From Formosa agariphila KMM 3901 (lineage in GTDB: Bacteria; Bacteroidota; Bacteroidia; Flavobacteriales; Flavobacteriaceae), in the NCBI RefSeq assembly GCF_000723205.1, contig NZ_HG315671.1, positions 4,123,507-4,187,506 on the forward strand: 64,000 nt of DNA. Reading direction: 5' to 3'. The stretch's first letter is position 1; each line of letters begins with the position of its first letter. Below are positions 19,193 through 28,638 of the stretch, piece by piece. A program made the translations under genes and the position numbers. The notes under the pieces were generated by a model. It made no database searches, was not told the DNA's origin, and saw nothing but the letters and a program-made list of their open reading frames with translations.

Positions 19193-20278
19193 ATGAAAAT
19201 AACTATAGTTGCAGGAGCACGACCAAATTTTATGAAAATAGCACCGATAATAGATGCTATTAACTTTAAAAAAAATGAAGGTATCGATATTGATTTCAGA
19301 TTAGTACATACCGGCCAGCATTATGATAAAAATTTAAGTGACACGTTTTTCGAAGAATTAAATATTCCGTATCCAGATGCTAATCTAAATATTAAAAGCG
19401 GTACACAAGCAGAACAAACAGCAGGGATTATGATTGGTTTTGAAAAAGAATTAAATGATAATCCGTGTGATTTAGTTCTTGTTGTTGGCGATGTAACTTC
19501 AACTATGGCATGCACAATAGTAGCTAAAAAAGCAGGGATTAAGGTTGCGCATGTTGAAGCTGGGATTCGCTCTGGAGACATGAATATGCCAGAAGAAATT
19601 AACAGAATAGTTACGGATAGTCTAACAGATTATTTTTTCACTACATCTGAATATGCTAATGAAAATTTAAAAAATCTAGGCGTTCCTAAAAACAAGATTT
19701 ACTACGTTGGAAATGTTATGATTGACACTTTAAGAAAACACGAAAACAGACTAAAACAGCCAAAAGTATGGACTAGTATTGGTTTAAAACATAAATCTTA
19801 TTTTGTTTTAACGCTTCATAGACCTAGTAATGTAGATGAAACTGAATCTTTAAAAGAACTCATTACTAAAATTGTTACATTAAGCAATAACAAACCTATA
19901 GTTTTCCCCGTACATCCAAGAACTAAAAAAATGTTATCAGATTTAAATTTAAATTTTGATAACCTTCATTTTATTGAGCCTCTTGGTTATTTAGAATTTA
20001 ATTTTTTAGTTAAAAATGCCTTTGCAGTTCTTACTGATTCTGGTGGAATTACAGAAGAAACTACAGTAATGCATGTTCCTTGTATAACATTAAGAGAAAA
20101 TACCGAACGCCCTGAAACTTGCGATATAGGCACAAATTATCTAGCAGGAAATAACCCTAAAAAATTAGAAACAGGTTTTAAAAAGTTATTGTCTAATGAG
20201 TGGCCAGTTGGTGAGATTCCAAAATTTTGGGATGGAAACACAGCAAATCGCATAGTAAACCATCTCTTAGAAATTTAA
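19193..20278 (+). CDS. wecB: UDP-N-acetylglucosamine 2-epimerase (non-hydrolysing)
   Basis: The 361-residue enzyme interconverts UDP-GlcNAc and UDP-ManNAc, a precursor for surface glycans. Family segments are GARPNFMKIAPI at the N-terminus, LVHTGQHYD, HVEAGIRSGDMNMPEE, TLHRPSNVD and TDSGGITEET near the C-terminus. Length is normal. It sits between the adenylate-forming enzyme and a GT4 gene on the plus strand. No UDP-ManNAc dehydrogenase (wecC) follows, so the product may be ManNAc itself or a derivative made by genes elsewhere. Confidence 0.95.
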   Translation: MKITIVAGARPNFMKIAPIIDAINFKKNEGIDIDFRLVHTGQHYDKNLSDTFFEELNIPYPDANLNIKSGTQAEQTAGIMIGFEKELNDNPCDLVLVVGDVTSTMACTIVAKKAGIKVAHVEAGIRSGDMNMPEEINRIVTDSLTDYFFTTSEYANENLKNLGVPKNKIYYVGNVMIDTLRKHENRLKQPKVWTSIGLKHKSYFVLTLHRPSNVDETESLKELITKIVTLSNNKPIVFPVHPRTKKMLSDLNLNFDNLHFIEPLGYLEFNFLVKNAFAVLTDSGGITEETTVMHVPCITLRENTERPETCDIGTNYLAGNNPKKLETGFKKLLSNEWPVGEIPKFWDGNTANRIVNHLLEI

Positions 20279-20286
20279 AATTATTC

Positions 20287-21456
20287 ATGAAAGATATTTT
20301 AATCATTACAAGCTACTATCCGCCAGAAATAGGTGCCGCTTCTAACAGAATTGCTCATTTAGCAGAAGGACTAAAAGATAAAAAATTTAATGTTTCTATA
20401 TTAACACCTTTACCAAACTATCCTACTGGAAAAATTTTTAAAGCGTACAAAGGGCACTTTAAACTAACTACTATAGAAAAAGGTACTACAGTTAATAGAT
20501 TATGGATTTATGCTAGTAATTCGAAAAACAAATTATTACGCTTAATAGCCATGTTTTCTTATAGTTTTAGTTTGTTATGGTTTTTTACTTTTAATAAAAT
20601 ACCTCAAAAAGTTATTGTACAGTCTCCTCCATTATTGGTTGCATTTACTTGCATGTTATTCCTAAAATCTAAAAAGCGAAAACTTATTTTAAACGTCAGT
20701 GATTTATGGCCTATTGCAGGTTTAGAATTGGGTGCTTTAAAAAAGAATTTCAGCTATAGCATTCTTGAAAAAATAGAACATTTCAATTATAAAAAAGCAG
20801 ACTTAATTTTAGGTCAAAGTGAAGAAATATTAACACATGTTACCTCTATCTATCCTGATAAGGCTACTTTTTTATACAGAAATTATCCAGAGATTAAAAA
20901 TGAAGATTTAAACTTTAAAGCTACTCCAGAGGGTAAAATAAAAATGGTTTATGCTGGGCTCTTGGGTATTGCCCAAGGTATTTATGAACTATGTAATCGT
21001 TTAAATTACGATTATATTGAATTTCATATTTATGGATCCGGCTCTGAACAAGAAAAAATTGAAAATTATATAACCAACAACCCGCAACTACCAATTACTT
21101 TTCATGGTCAGGTATCAAGAAACGAACTCCATGAAGTTTTAAAACAGTACGATATAACCATCATACCTTTATTAAATAGAATTTATGGATCTGTACCTTC
21201 TAAAATCTTTGAATACGCAAAATTAGGACTCCCTATGCTCTATTTTGGAGGTGGAGAAGGAGAAAATATTATTAGAAATAATAATTTAGGCTGGATTGCT
21301 AAGTCAGGTGATTATAACGACCTAAATCGAGTAATTAGCAGTATAGATAAACAAAACTTAAATACAGAGTTAAATAACGCTATTAAAACTATTGCTTATA
21401 CACGTTTTGATCTAAAAAATCAATTAGATAATTTAGCACTAAAATTATCTAATTAA
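20287..21456 (+). CDS. glycosyltransferase family 4 (WbuB-like)
   Basis: The 389-residue GT-B enzyme starts MKDILIITSYYPPEIGAASNRIAHL, the WbuB-type N-terminus, with the C-terminal donor-site segments YAGLLGIAQGIYELC and SVPSKIFEYAKLGLPMLYFGGGEGE. I place the start at ATG 20287; the longer frame begins at a TTG within wecB. WbuB-type enzymes add FucNAc or similar sugars to lipid-linked oligosaccharide. The gene ends with a 4-base tail-to-tail overlap with the WcaJ-like gene, and its last codons contain a terminator for that gene. Confidence 0.9.
   Translation: MKDILIITSYYPPEIGAASNRIAHLAEGLKDKKFNVSILTPLPNYPTGKIFKAYKGHFKLTTIEKGTTVNRLWIYASNSKNKLLRLIAMFSYSFSLLWFFTFNKIPQKVIVQSPPLLVAFTCMLFLKSKKRKLILNVSDLWPIAGLELGALKKNFSYSILEKIEHFNYKKADLILGQSEEILTHVTSIYPDKATFLYRNYPEIKNEDLNFKATPEGKIKMVYAGLLGIAQGIYELCNRLNYDYIEFHIYGSGSEQEKIENYITNNPQLPITFHGQVSRNELHEVLKQYDITIIPLLNRIYGSVPSKIFEYAKLGLPMLYFGGGEGENIIRNNNLGWIAKSGDYNDLNRVISSIDKQNLNTELNNAIKTIAYTRFDLKNQLDNLALKLSN
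21422..21454 (-). terminator. rho-independent terminator of the minus-strand glycan operon, inside the convergent gene
   Basis: AATTAGATAATTT (21422-21434) and AAATTATCTAATT (21442-21454) form a perfect 13-base stem with a 7-base loop. On the minus strand the stem is followed by GATTTTTTAG, a U-rich tail, just after the stop of the WcaJ-like gene. The element lies within the last codons of the plus-strand GT4. Confidence 0.65.
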
Positions 21457-22811
21457 TACGCTTTATCTTCACCTTTAAAGGCATTTATTAACGTTTGGAA
21501 AATGATTTTAAGGTCAAGTAATAACGACCAGTTTTCAACATAAAAAATATCGTATTTTACTCTATTTATAATATCCTTATCTGTTTCTACTTCTCCCCTA
21601 AAACCACTTACTTGAGCTAAACCTGTAATACCTGGTTTTACAAAGTGACGCACCATAAACTTATCAATTCGTTTGGCATACATGTGTGTATGACTTACCA
21701 TATGTGGTCTAGGACCAACTACAGACATATCTCCAAAGAGTACATTATAAAATTGAGGCAGTTCATCAATACTTGTTTTTCTAATAAACTGTCCTACTTT
21801 AGTAATACGCTGATCTCCTTTTGTTGCCTGATACAAGTTTGCATTTGTATTTGGCATCATAGATCGAAATTTAAAACACTTAAATTCTCTGTAATTATAA
21901 CCATTTCTAGACTGTTTAAAGAATACAGGACCTCTAGATTCTAATTTTATAATTATTCCCAAAAGTGGTGTTAACCAAGAGAGCACAAAAACAATTATGC
22001 ATAAAGAAAATACAATATCGAATAACCTCTTAAGAAAATGATTTACACTTTCTTCTAAAGGAATATCACGAAGAGATAAAATAGGAATAAAATCGTAGTA
22101 TTCGTACTTCAACTTTTTAGAATAAATTTCTTTATTATCTGGTAAAAATTTTAATATTTTTAGGTTGTTATCTGCAAAATTAACGATATTAAAAATCTGA
22201 CTATTAGACAACTCTGTAATAGAACAATATATTTCATCTATATTATTCTTTTTAATATATTCTAAGCAGTCTTCTAATGATTCTTGAGATTTATCTTTTA
22301 AATTAAACACCTTTTTAAGATCATAACCGTATTCTGGGTTGTTTTTAAAAAAACCTTCTAAAGCATTGGTCTGTCTGTTTTTACCAACAATGACCGTCTT
22401 CCTTAAATTTCCACCAAATGAAGCTCTATATTTTTGAAGCAAATAATAAACTGTAAATTTTGCTACTCCAATAACAAAAAAGACATAAAAGATATACTTT
22501 AAAACTAGAATAGAATTTATATTTAAAGAATGTCTAAATCCAAAATAAGCAAAGACTATTAGTGTGAATAATAGTGCCTGTTTAAACAAAAGTGCTGCAA
22601 TAGTAACTGGTCTTGTAAAACGGTACACTTCGTAAAATTTCGAGTAAATGGATAAAATAATCCAAGTAGTTGAAACTAAACCAATAAATAAATAAGGATT
22701 AACTTTTGGGAAGAAAAACAGTAAAGCCATCCCATTTATTATAAATAAATCGATAGCGTAAGAAATAGGTCTTAAATACCCTGAATATCTACCTTGTTTG
22801 TGTGTCCTCAC
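21453..22811 (-). CDS. initiating polyprenyl-phosphate sugar-phosphate transferase (WcaJ-like)
   Basis: The 452-residue protein has four to five N-terminal membrane helices, a CoA-binding-like middle domain (GGNLRKTVIVGKNRQTNALEG) and a C-terminal sugar transferase domain from about residue 255 starting KRLFDIVFSLCII, with TSIDELPQFYNVLFGDMSVV and GPRPH. It transfers a hexose-1-phosphate to undecaprenyl phosphate, the first step of Wzx/Wzy glycan synthesis. The start is GTG at 22809-22811, since the conserved RYSGYLRPISYAIDL segment follows at once. A -7 element lies at 22865-22872. Confidence 0.93.
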   Translation of the reverse strand: MRTHKQGRYSGYLRPISYAIDLFIINGMALLFFFPKVNPYLFIGLVSTTWIILSIYSKFYEVYRFTRPVTIAALLFKQALLFTLIVFAYFGFRHSLNINSILVLKYIFYVFFVIGVAKFTVYYLLQKYRASFGGNLRKTVIVGKNRQTNALEGFFKNNPEYGYDLKKVFNLKDKSQESLEDCLEYIKKNNIDEIYCSITELSNSQIFNIVNFADNNLKILKFLPDNKEIYSKKLKYEYYDFIPILSLRDIPLEESVNHFLKRLFDIVFSLCIIVFVLSWLTPLLGIIIKLESRGPVFFKQSRNGYNYREFKCFKFRSMMPNTNANLYQATKGDQRITKVGQFIRKTSIDELPQFYNVLFGDMSVVGPRPHMVSHTHMYAKRIDKFMVRHFVKPGITGLAQVSGFRGEVETDKDIINRVKYDIFYVENWSLLLDLKIIFQTLINAFKGEDKAY

Positions 22812-22864
22812 CTATTAATTTAATTTTACTAAAAAAGATTATTGCCATGTTTACAGCTCAGGTG

Positions 22865-22872
22865 CAAAAATA
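22865..22872 (-). promoter_or_regulatory. -7 promoter element for the WcaJ-like gene
   Basis: On the minus strand TATTTTTG matches TAnnTTTG, giving a leader of about 45-50 bases before the GTG start. It implies the initiating transferase can be expressed apart from the upstream glycosyltransferase genes. Confidence 0.5.
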
Positions 22873-22916
22873 GAAAAGAAAGGGGATTATAGAAGCTAGT
22901 TGTTAACTTATTATTA

Positions 22917-24008
22917 TCATTTTAAACAATCTTTAAAAAACTCCAAATATTGTTTATTAATTGTATTCCAGTTATACTTTTCTACGATTTCATTTCGGCA
23001 ACCATTAACTTTTTCTAGGTAATCCTTTTTTTCAATTGACTCTATAATGCCCTTAACATCAATATCACTTTCAAAATAAAATGCAAAATCTCCTAAAATA
23101 GAGCTATTAAATTCATTTTTATGACCAACTATTAAAGCATTCGAAGACATTGCCTCTAATAATGAAGGATTGGTACCACCAACTGAATGTCCGTGGAAAT
23201 ACAAATTTGAATAATACCTTAAGTTATTAAGAATATCTATATCGTAAATACCACCAACAAATTTTATAAAATCATGATGTTGATACTTTTTCTTTAAATA
23301 AGCTCCAAACGCATTACTATCATGTTTACCTACAACTAAGAACGTTTCCTTTTTGTTAGACAACACAACTCCATCTAATATCGTTTCTAAGTTATTTTCG
23401 GGCTCAAAACGAGCCACAAGCATATTATACTTATATGGTTTTACTTCAAAATCGTTTAGAACCTTCTCATTTGGATTATGGAATAAATCTGCACCATACG
23501 CTATGTATTTTGATTGCACATTGTATTTAGTATTCAAATAATTTTGTATACCAACAGAATCTGAGATTAAATGGTCGCTAGATTTAACAGCTAAAGATTC
23601 TGCAACTTTTAAAAACGATTGAATTTTTTTAGAATATTTGGATCGCTTCCATTCTAAACCATCCATATTGGTAATAACCATACTTTTTTTAGGAAGCAAT
23701 TTGTACCAAACAGAACTGCTAGTATATCCGAGTTGAAGAAGGATATCGAAATTTCGTTTTCTTGAATCAAGAATACTATTAACATCGTAAATAAATTGTC
23801 CCGCAGTACCTATTCTATTCTCTGGATCTTTACAATGAATAATATGTACACCTTTAAATGTTTTTTCTTGATAAGGATGCATACTAGAGTTATACACATA
23901 AACATCGTGACCTTGATTTGCTAAATACACAGAAAAATACTCTGCAAATTGCTCAAAACCACCATGATAATTAGGTATTCCCCGTGTGCCCAATATTCCT
24001 ATCTTCAT
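22917..24008 (-). CDS. glycosyltransferase family 4, DUF1972 type
   Basis: The 363-residue GT-B enzyme begins MKIGILGTRGIPNYHGGFEQFAEY, the DUF1972 signature of rhamnosyltransferase-like enzymes, with the donor-site segments VARFEPENNLETILDGV and GTNPSLLEAMSSNALIVG. The ATG at 24008 gives the conserved N-terminus; the longer frame adds five unrelated residues. Its start overlaps the end of the O-antigen ligase-like gene by 38 bases. With rfbBACD in the locus, rhamnose is a reasonable guess for the donor sugar. Confidence 0.88.
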   Translation of the reverse strand: MKIGILGTRGIPNYHGGFEQFAEYFSVYLANQGHDVYVYNSSMHPYQEKTFKGVHIIHCKDPENRIGTAGQFIYDVNSILDSRKRNFDILLQLGYTSSSVWYKLLPKKSMVITNMDGLEWKRSKYSKKIQSFLKVAESLAVKSSDHLISDSVGIQNYLNTKYNVQSKYIAYGADLFHNPNEKVLNDFEVKPYKYNMLVARFEPENNLETILDGVVLSNKKETFLVVGKHDSNAFGAYLKKKYQHHDFIKFVGGIYDIDILNNLRYYSNLYFHGHSVGGTNPSLLEAMSSNALIVGHKNEFNSSILGDFAFYFESDIDVKGIIESIEKKDYLEKVNGCRNEIVEKYNWNTINKQYLEFFKDCLK

Positions 24009-25278
24009 GTCTAAAAAAATCAATTAAAAATAATGTATTCATAAAAATAAAAAATACAATCCCTTTATTTCTTTCAAAATAAGATTCAAAGAAAAGTGCA
24101 AACGTAATCATTATTAAAAACATTATATACAATATGTTCTTAGATTTTAACGCAATCCAAATACTAAACAAAAGGTAGCTTATAAAAAATAACAGCGAAA
24201 TAATACCTAAAGACACGAGTATTTGTAAATATTGATTGTGCACATTATAGCCTTCGTACCAATTTGGAGCTAAACCATAATACATATAATAGTAATCTAA
24301 ATAATTTTGAACATCCCCAACACCATAACCAAATAATAATTTATGGTCTTCGGTTGTATGATACAGGCCTATTTTTAAAAAGATATAACGTAACTCTAAA
24401 TCACTAATATTATCCTTATCTTCTTTACTAAACACATAAGCTTCAGACAAGTTATTTGTAGGTTGAAATGCTTCAATATTAAAATGAATACCCTCCAGGA
24501 ATCGTTCTTTAATTATAGGTACACAAGCCAATAGCGCAATGAATACAACCAAACCTCCAGACAATAGGAGTTTGTTTTTCATTTTCTGAACCAAAGAAAA
24601 AATCAAGAAAAAATATAGAGGAATACTTATAAATAAGACTGCTTTAGAGGCTGTTAAAATAAGTCCAATTCCTAAAATAGAAATTAAGCCAAAAACAAAC
24701 AGTTTATTCTTGAAAACAGAACTTAAATGTAATTTGAATGAATAATAGGTAACTATAAAAATGCTTAATGTTATATACAGTGCAAAATATACGGGATGCT
24801 GATCGTACAATTTAGTAAATTCATGAAAGAAAACCGAGTCTATTCCCTTTCCTGAAATTAGATTAAAACTACCATAACATAGTAATATAAAGGTTGCCAA
24901 AGTTGTTGATAAAGCAAAAACTACAAGAATACGTTTTATTTTAAAATCGGCATTTTTGAAACTAAATAATACAAAAGGGATTAAAAACAATAATAGGTTT
25001 TTATTGACCACTTTTAATCCATAATTAACATTATCACTCGTTAGTGCGCTTCCTATAATAATTAGAAAATAAAATAACGGAAATAAAAATCCGAAATTAT
25101 AATACTGCTTTAAATCTATTTTTTTTGTAAAAATTAAATAGAAGCTAAATACCCCAGCTAAAACAACCGAAATATTACCCACGTTTAGCATGTAAGGTAT
25201 TGTAACCGCCATTAAACACATAAGTGTTTCTTCTGGACGATTTAATCCTTGCTTTTTTATAGTATTTAGAACACTCAT
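23971..25278 (-). CDS. O-antigen ligase/polymerase-like membrane protein
   Basis: The 435-residue protein has about 11-12 membrane helices and a large periplasmic loop between residues of about 245 and 340. The segment KLYDQHPVYFALYITLSIF before the loop and the YNVHNQYLQILVSLGI segment after it, with a conserved-type His, are typical of the Wzy_C/WaaL family. It could ligate finished glycan to lipid A core or act as the polymerase. The other Wzy-like gene at 26410 makes a ligase role here more likely, but the two cannot be told apart by sequence alone. Confidence 0.82.
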   Translation of the reverse strand: MSVLNTIKKQGLNRPEETLMCLMAVTIPYMLNVGNISVVLAGVFSFYLIFTKKIDLKQYYNFGFLFPLFYFLIIIGSALTSDNVNYGLKVVNKNLLLFLIPFVLFSFKNADFKIKRILVVFALSTTLATFILLCYGSFNLISGKGIDSVFFHEFTKLYDQHPVYFALYITLSIFIVTYYSFKLHLSSVFKNKLFVFGLISILGIGLILTASKAVLFISIPLYFFLIFSLVQKMKNKLLLSGGLVVFIALLACVPIIKERFLEGIHFNIEAFQPTNNLSEAYVFSKEDKDNISDLELRYIFLKIGLYHTTEDHKLLFGYGVGDVQNYLDYYYMYYGLAPNWYEGYNVHNQYLQILVSLGIISLLFFISYLLFSIWIALKSKNILYIMFLIMITFALFFESYFERNKGIVFFIFMNTLFLIDFFRHEDRNIGHTGNT

Positions 25279-26438
25279 TATTTAAAGAATCGCATTAACA
25301 TTTTAGCTTTAGACTCCCAAGAATGTTCATTAATATTAATTAAAGGCTTGTTATTTTCTACCGATTTTAATGCGCTTGAAAAGTCTTCTGAAGAATCTAC
25401 TAAATATAAATGCTTTTCTAAATCTTGAAGTCCATTTCCTCTTGTACCAACTACTTTCTTACCTGTTAGTAAATATTCATATGCTTTAATTGAATCGCCT
25501 CCATGCTGCTTTTCTCTAATGTTATAAGGAACAATACAGATATCGAAATTTTGAACATAATTTGGATACTCATCATAATGCTTATCGCCTAAGAAATAAA
25601 CATTTTTTCTTTTTTCAATTTTTTCAAAGATCTCTTTATCTAGAATTTGACCTACAAAAACAAAAGAAGCATTCGGGTTATCGGCCGATAAATAATTAAT
25701 TAAATCTGTGTTTAATAAATAAGATATTTTACCTCCAAAACCAATAATTGGTCTTTGAATATGTTTTAAATCTTCGGGTACATGCTTTAAATTTTTAATG
25801 AAGTCTGTTTTAACTCCATTCTTAACTAAGGAAATATTTTCAACTTTAAAAGTGCTTTTATAAAATTCAACATTCTCTAAAGAATTCGTTATCCATATAA
25901 AAGTATTTTCGGATAGTGTTTTATACCCCGAATAAATTTCATTTTTAATTTTCTGGTAAGCTGGGAATTTTAGAAAATTATCCCAAGCATCAAAAACTTT
26001 ATTTTTAGAATCTAATTTAACTGCTAGTTTATAAGCAAACACATTTTGTAATACCACATTACTTGTTTCCATTTTAAGAACGTGTTTTGCTTTTTCAATA
26101 AAATTAAAATAGTGCTCGTCGTTATATTTAGCGATAAACCAAAGGTGTTTTTTAATAATTTGAGTAAAGATATCTTTAGAGTGGTAATCTACTACATATA
26201 TGTTTGTATCAACCTTACTAAGTGTAAAACCATTTTCTGACAACAGCATTTCACCATTAATTTTTTTACTCTGTTTATTATAAGCCAATTCTAAAAAAGT
26301 TGTGGGCCTATTAATTACTAATATTTTTTCAATTTCGGAGTCTTTGGAAAATGCTTTAATAAAGTGAACATCTCGTGTTCTAAACCCTTCTCTTTCGCTT
26401 TTTCTCCAATCATGAAATGGAATTATAATTACGTTCAT
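25278..26438 (-). CDS. glycosyltransferase (GT-B, family 1/4-like)
   Basis: The 386-residue protein has the two-domain GT-B layout. The N-terminal domain starts NVIIIPFHDWRKSEREGFRTRD. The C-terminal domain has PIIGFGGKISYLLNTDLI and the donor-binding HGGDSIKAYEYLLTGKKVVGT, with Glu residues in the usual place. It has no signal peptide. Its start overlaps the end of the Wzy-like gene by 29 bases and its stop touches the start of the ligase-like gene, so it is inside a tightly coupled operon. Sugar specificity is unknown. Confidence 0.82.
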   Translation of the reverse strand: MNVIIIPFHDWRKSEREGFRTRDVHFIKAFSKDSEIEKILVINRPTTFLELAYNKQSKKINGEMLLSENGFTLSKVDTNIYVVDYHSKDIFTQIIKKHLWFIAKYNDEHYFNFIEKAKHVLKMETSNVVLQNVFAYKLAVKLDSKNKVFDAWDNFLKFPAYQKIKNEIYSGYKTLSENTFIWITNSLENVEFYKSTFKVENISLVKNGVKTDFIKNLKHVPEDLKHIQRPIIGFGGKISYLLNTDLINYLSADNPNASFVFVGQILDKEIFEKIEKRKNVYFLGDKHYDEYPNYVQNFDICIVPYNIREKQHGGDSIKAYEYLLTGKKVVGTRGNGLQDLEKHLYLVDSSEDFSSALKSVENNKPLININEHSWESKAKMLMRFFK

Positions 26439-27651
26439 CTTTATAAAAATTAAAAAATAAAATAAGGCTAAATATTATACCGATCTCCGAAAATGGAGTT
26501 GTATAAAACATATAAATAAGTGCTAAAATACATACTGCATAGAAGCCTTGCCGGTTATTAATATTGAGTGTTTTTATTATAAAATACATGTATAATATAA
26601 CTACAAATAATCCTATTAATCCTAAGTCAAAATAGGTCCAAATTAACTGTGTAAAATGAATCGTGTTTTTAAACTTTCCTGTAGATATGTCAAAATATGA
26701 ATATGGGCCATCACCAATATATTTTGTATCTAAAACGTGTATTGCAGCAATAACAATTTGTTCTCTTTTGGCTGTACCTAGATTAAAGAAATGAAGCGAT
26801 TTTTCGGCCGTAAAATTACGCTCTAACGTTCCTCCAAGTCTAGAGGTAATTAATTCAATATTCCTAATATTGTAAATAAATAATGCTCCTAAAACTACAA
26901 TAAAACCAATCATAATTTTCCGAACAATCCTGTTTCTTGTAATTGCTTTATATAAATTCATAGAAATTATAATACCATAAAACAAAAACAATAATCCCTT
27001 AGAAATGTTAGATTCTGCTAATAGTAGCGTAATACTTAAATAAACAATTAATAGAAAAGTATATTTAGTAGATTGACGGATATTATTAATATTAAAATAC
27101 AAAGAGGCTATCACTAAAAACAGATAAAGTCCTAAAGAATGATCAGACTTAAGAAAGAAACTTCCGAATAGAAAATCAAAAGACGCAATTTGCTGTCCGC
27201 TATTATTAAAATGAATTAAAATGTCATAAAAATTTCTTTGAATAAGAAGTATAGGTAACTGTATAATGGCAACATATAATACAAGTTTATTAACAGTTCT
27301 TTTTTGAATATAATTCTCGTTTTTATTCATTTTAAAAAACAAATAACAACTAAGAGGTAATACTGAAAAAATATTATATAATACGATATGGAATAAAGTA
27401 GAATGATTTATTACTCCACTAATAATAATTACAATACTATAAAGAAAAGCAAAACCTACAACTTTATCAAACACAATTTTCCCTCTAATTAAAACGTACA
27501 GAGCGTAGTTACTTAACATGATTAAGCAAAGTGCTAATGTTAACCCTGTATTAGAAACCCCTAAAAAAAACTGCAGACTTCCTCCTAATAAGAATATCAA
27601 AACAAAAATTAATAAGAACGAGAACTGATATATTGTTTTAAGCTTTAACAT
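26410..27651 (-). CDS. Wzy-like O-antigen polymerase membrane protein
   Basis: The 413-residue protein is almost all membrane helices (about 11-12), with one larger loop near residues 265-330 containing the short polar stretch RLGGTLERNFTAEKS. Wzy proteins share little sequence, so the call rests on topology, size and position between glycosyltransferase genes and the flippase. It starts one base from the end of the GT2 gene. It is the best candidate for the repeat-unit polymerase of this locus. Confidence 0.72.
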   Translation of the reverse strand: MLKLKTIYQFSFLLIFVLIFLLGGSLQFFLGVSNTGLTLALCLIMLSNYALYVLIRGKIVFDKVVGFAFLYSIVIIISGVINHSTLFHIVLYNIFSVLPLSCYLFFKMNKNENYIQKRTVNKLVLYVAIIQLPILLIQRNFYDILIHFNNSGQQIASFDFLFGSFFLKSDHSLGLYLFLVIASLYFNINNIRQSTKYTFLLIVYLSITLLLAESNISKGLLFLFYGIIISMNLYKAITRNRIVRKIMIGFIVVLGALFIYNIRNIELITSRLGGTLERNFTAEKSLHFFNLGTAKREQIVIAAIHVLDTKYIGDGPYSYFDISTGKFKNTIHFTQLIWTYFDLGLIGLFVVILYMYFIIKTLNINNRQGFYAVCILALIYMFYTTPFSEIGIIFSLILFFNFYKDERNYNSIS

Positions 27652-28617
27652 TTACTTGATACTGGCCATCACCCCTTTTAAAACATATTTTAATTTCCAA
27701 AAGTGTTTATAGTTGAATAACAGAATTACAAAAGTAAGTACTAAATAAATTATAGCATTAAGAATATAAACAACTTTATTATCTACAAAATTTTGTTCAA
27801 ATTTAATTCCATTTCGAACTGCATAGAAAATTTTATTTTTTGAATCCGTTTTAATAAACCGATTGCTTAACAACCGCTTTTGGCTTGATTTTAAATGAAA
27901 TGATTTCTCTAAATCTTCTAAAACACTAGACAAAACTAAATATATTTTACCTTTATTTTTACTTATTCTATAAGAATAATCGTAATCATCTCCGTACAAG
28001 TAATAATTTATATCTGGCAACCCTATTGTATCAATTAATTTTCTGTGAAAAAATAGTCCGCCATAAGGCGCTACACTTACTTCACCATAATTAATACTAG
28101 TATCTAACGGAGTTGTTTCTTTTTGAGAAAATTTATCTAAAATATTAAATCCTAAAAATGAATTTTGACTGCCAAGCATTTTAAACGGATCTTTAGATTG
28201 TATCGCCTTTTTATATAATTCTCTATCTAATCTGTAAGACAGTAATGCCGTATTATTCTTTTTAAGATTAGTGTTACTTTGCCAAAAGAGTTTTAATTCT
28301 GATAAAGCATTCGCTTTAGGTTTATTATCATCATCTAAAATCCAAATAAACTCTGCACCTGTATTATAAGCTTCATTTAATCCTTGATAAAACCCATTTG
28401 CAGACCCCGTGTTCTCTTTTAAATCGATTAATTTTATACTTGTATTTACAGCAACAAGGTTTCTAATCTGATTAATAGAATACTCGTCACTACCATTAGA
28501 TACTATAATAATCTCGTCGACTAATTGACTTAAAGACGAATCTATTACTTCTTTGAGAAATGTAAATCGATTTCCGTAAGTTACCGTAACGACAGTTACC
28601 TTCATTTTAGAATTCAT
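27652..28617 (-). CDS. glycosyltransferase family 2
   Basis: The 321-residue GT-A enzyme has the N-terminal nucleotide-binding strand KVTVVTVTYGNRFTFLKEV, the metal-binding motif in WILDDDNKPKANAL and the acceptor-site segment YLYGDDYDYSYRI. A C-terminal membrane helix (about residues 285-305, YILNAIIYLVLTFVILLF) likely anchors it. The pattern resembles GlfT-like and rhamnosyl GT2 enzymes. I use ATG 28617; the frame also has a TTG at 28620 and a second ATG at 28605 that gives the more usual MKVTVVTV start. Confidence 0.87.
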   Translation of the reverse strand: MNSKMKVTVVTVTYGNRFTFLKEVIDSSLSQLVDEIIIVSNGSDEYSINQIRNLVAVNTSIKLIDLKENTGSANGFYQGLNEAYNTGAEFIWILDDDNKPKANALSELKLFWQSNTNLKKNNTALLSYRLDRELYKKAIQSKDPFKMLGSQNSFLGFNILDKFSQKETTPLDTSINYGEVSVAPYGGLFFHRKLIDTIGLPDINYYLYGDDYDYSYRISKNKGKIYLVLSSVLEDLEKSFHLKSSQKRLLSNRFIKTDSKNKIFYAVRNGIKFEQNFVDNKVVYILNAIIYLVLTFVILLFNYKHFWKLKYVLKGVMASIK

Positions 28618-28638
28618 CAATTAAGTTCTTAATTCTTA

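Noticed and set aside
21645-21944. 99-codon plus-strand frame inside the WcaJ-like gene
   Set aside because: It is the antisense of the catalytic sugar-transferase domain. Its Cys- and His-rich look comes from reversed codons.
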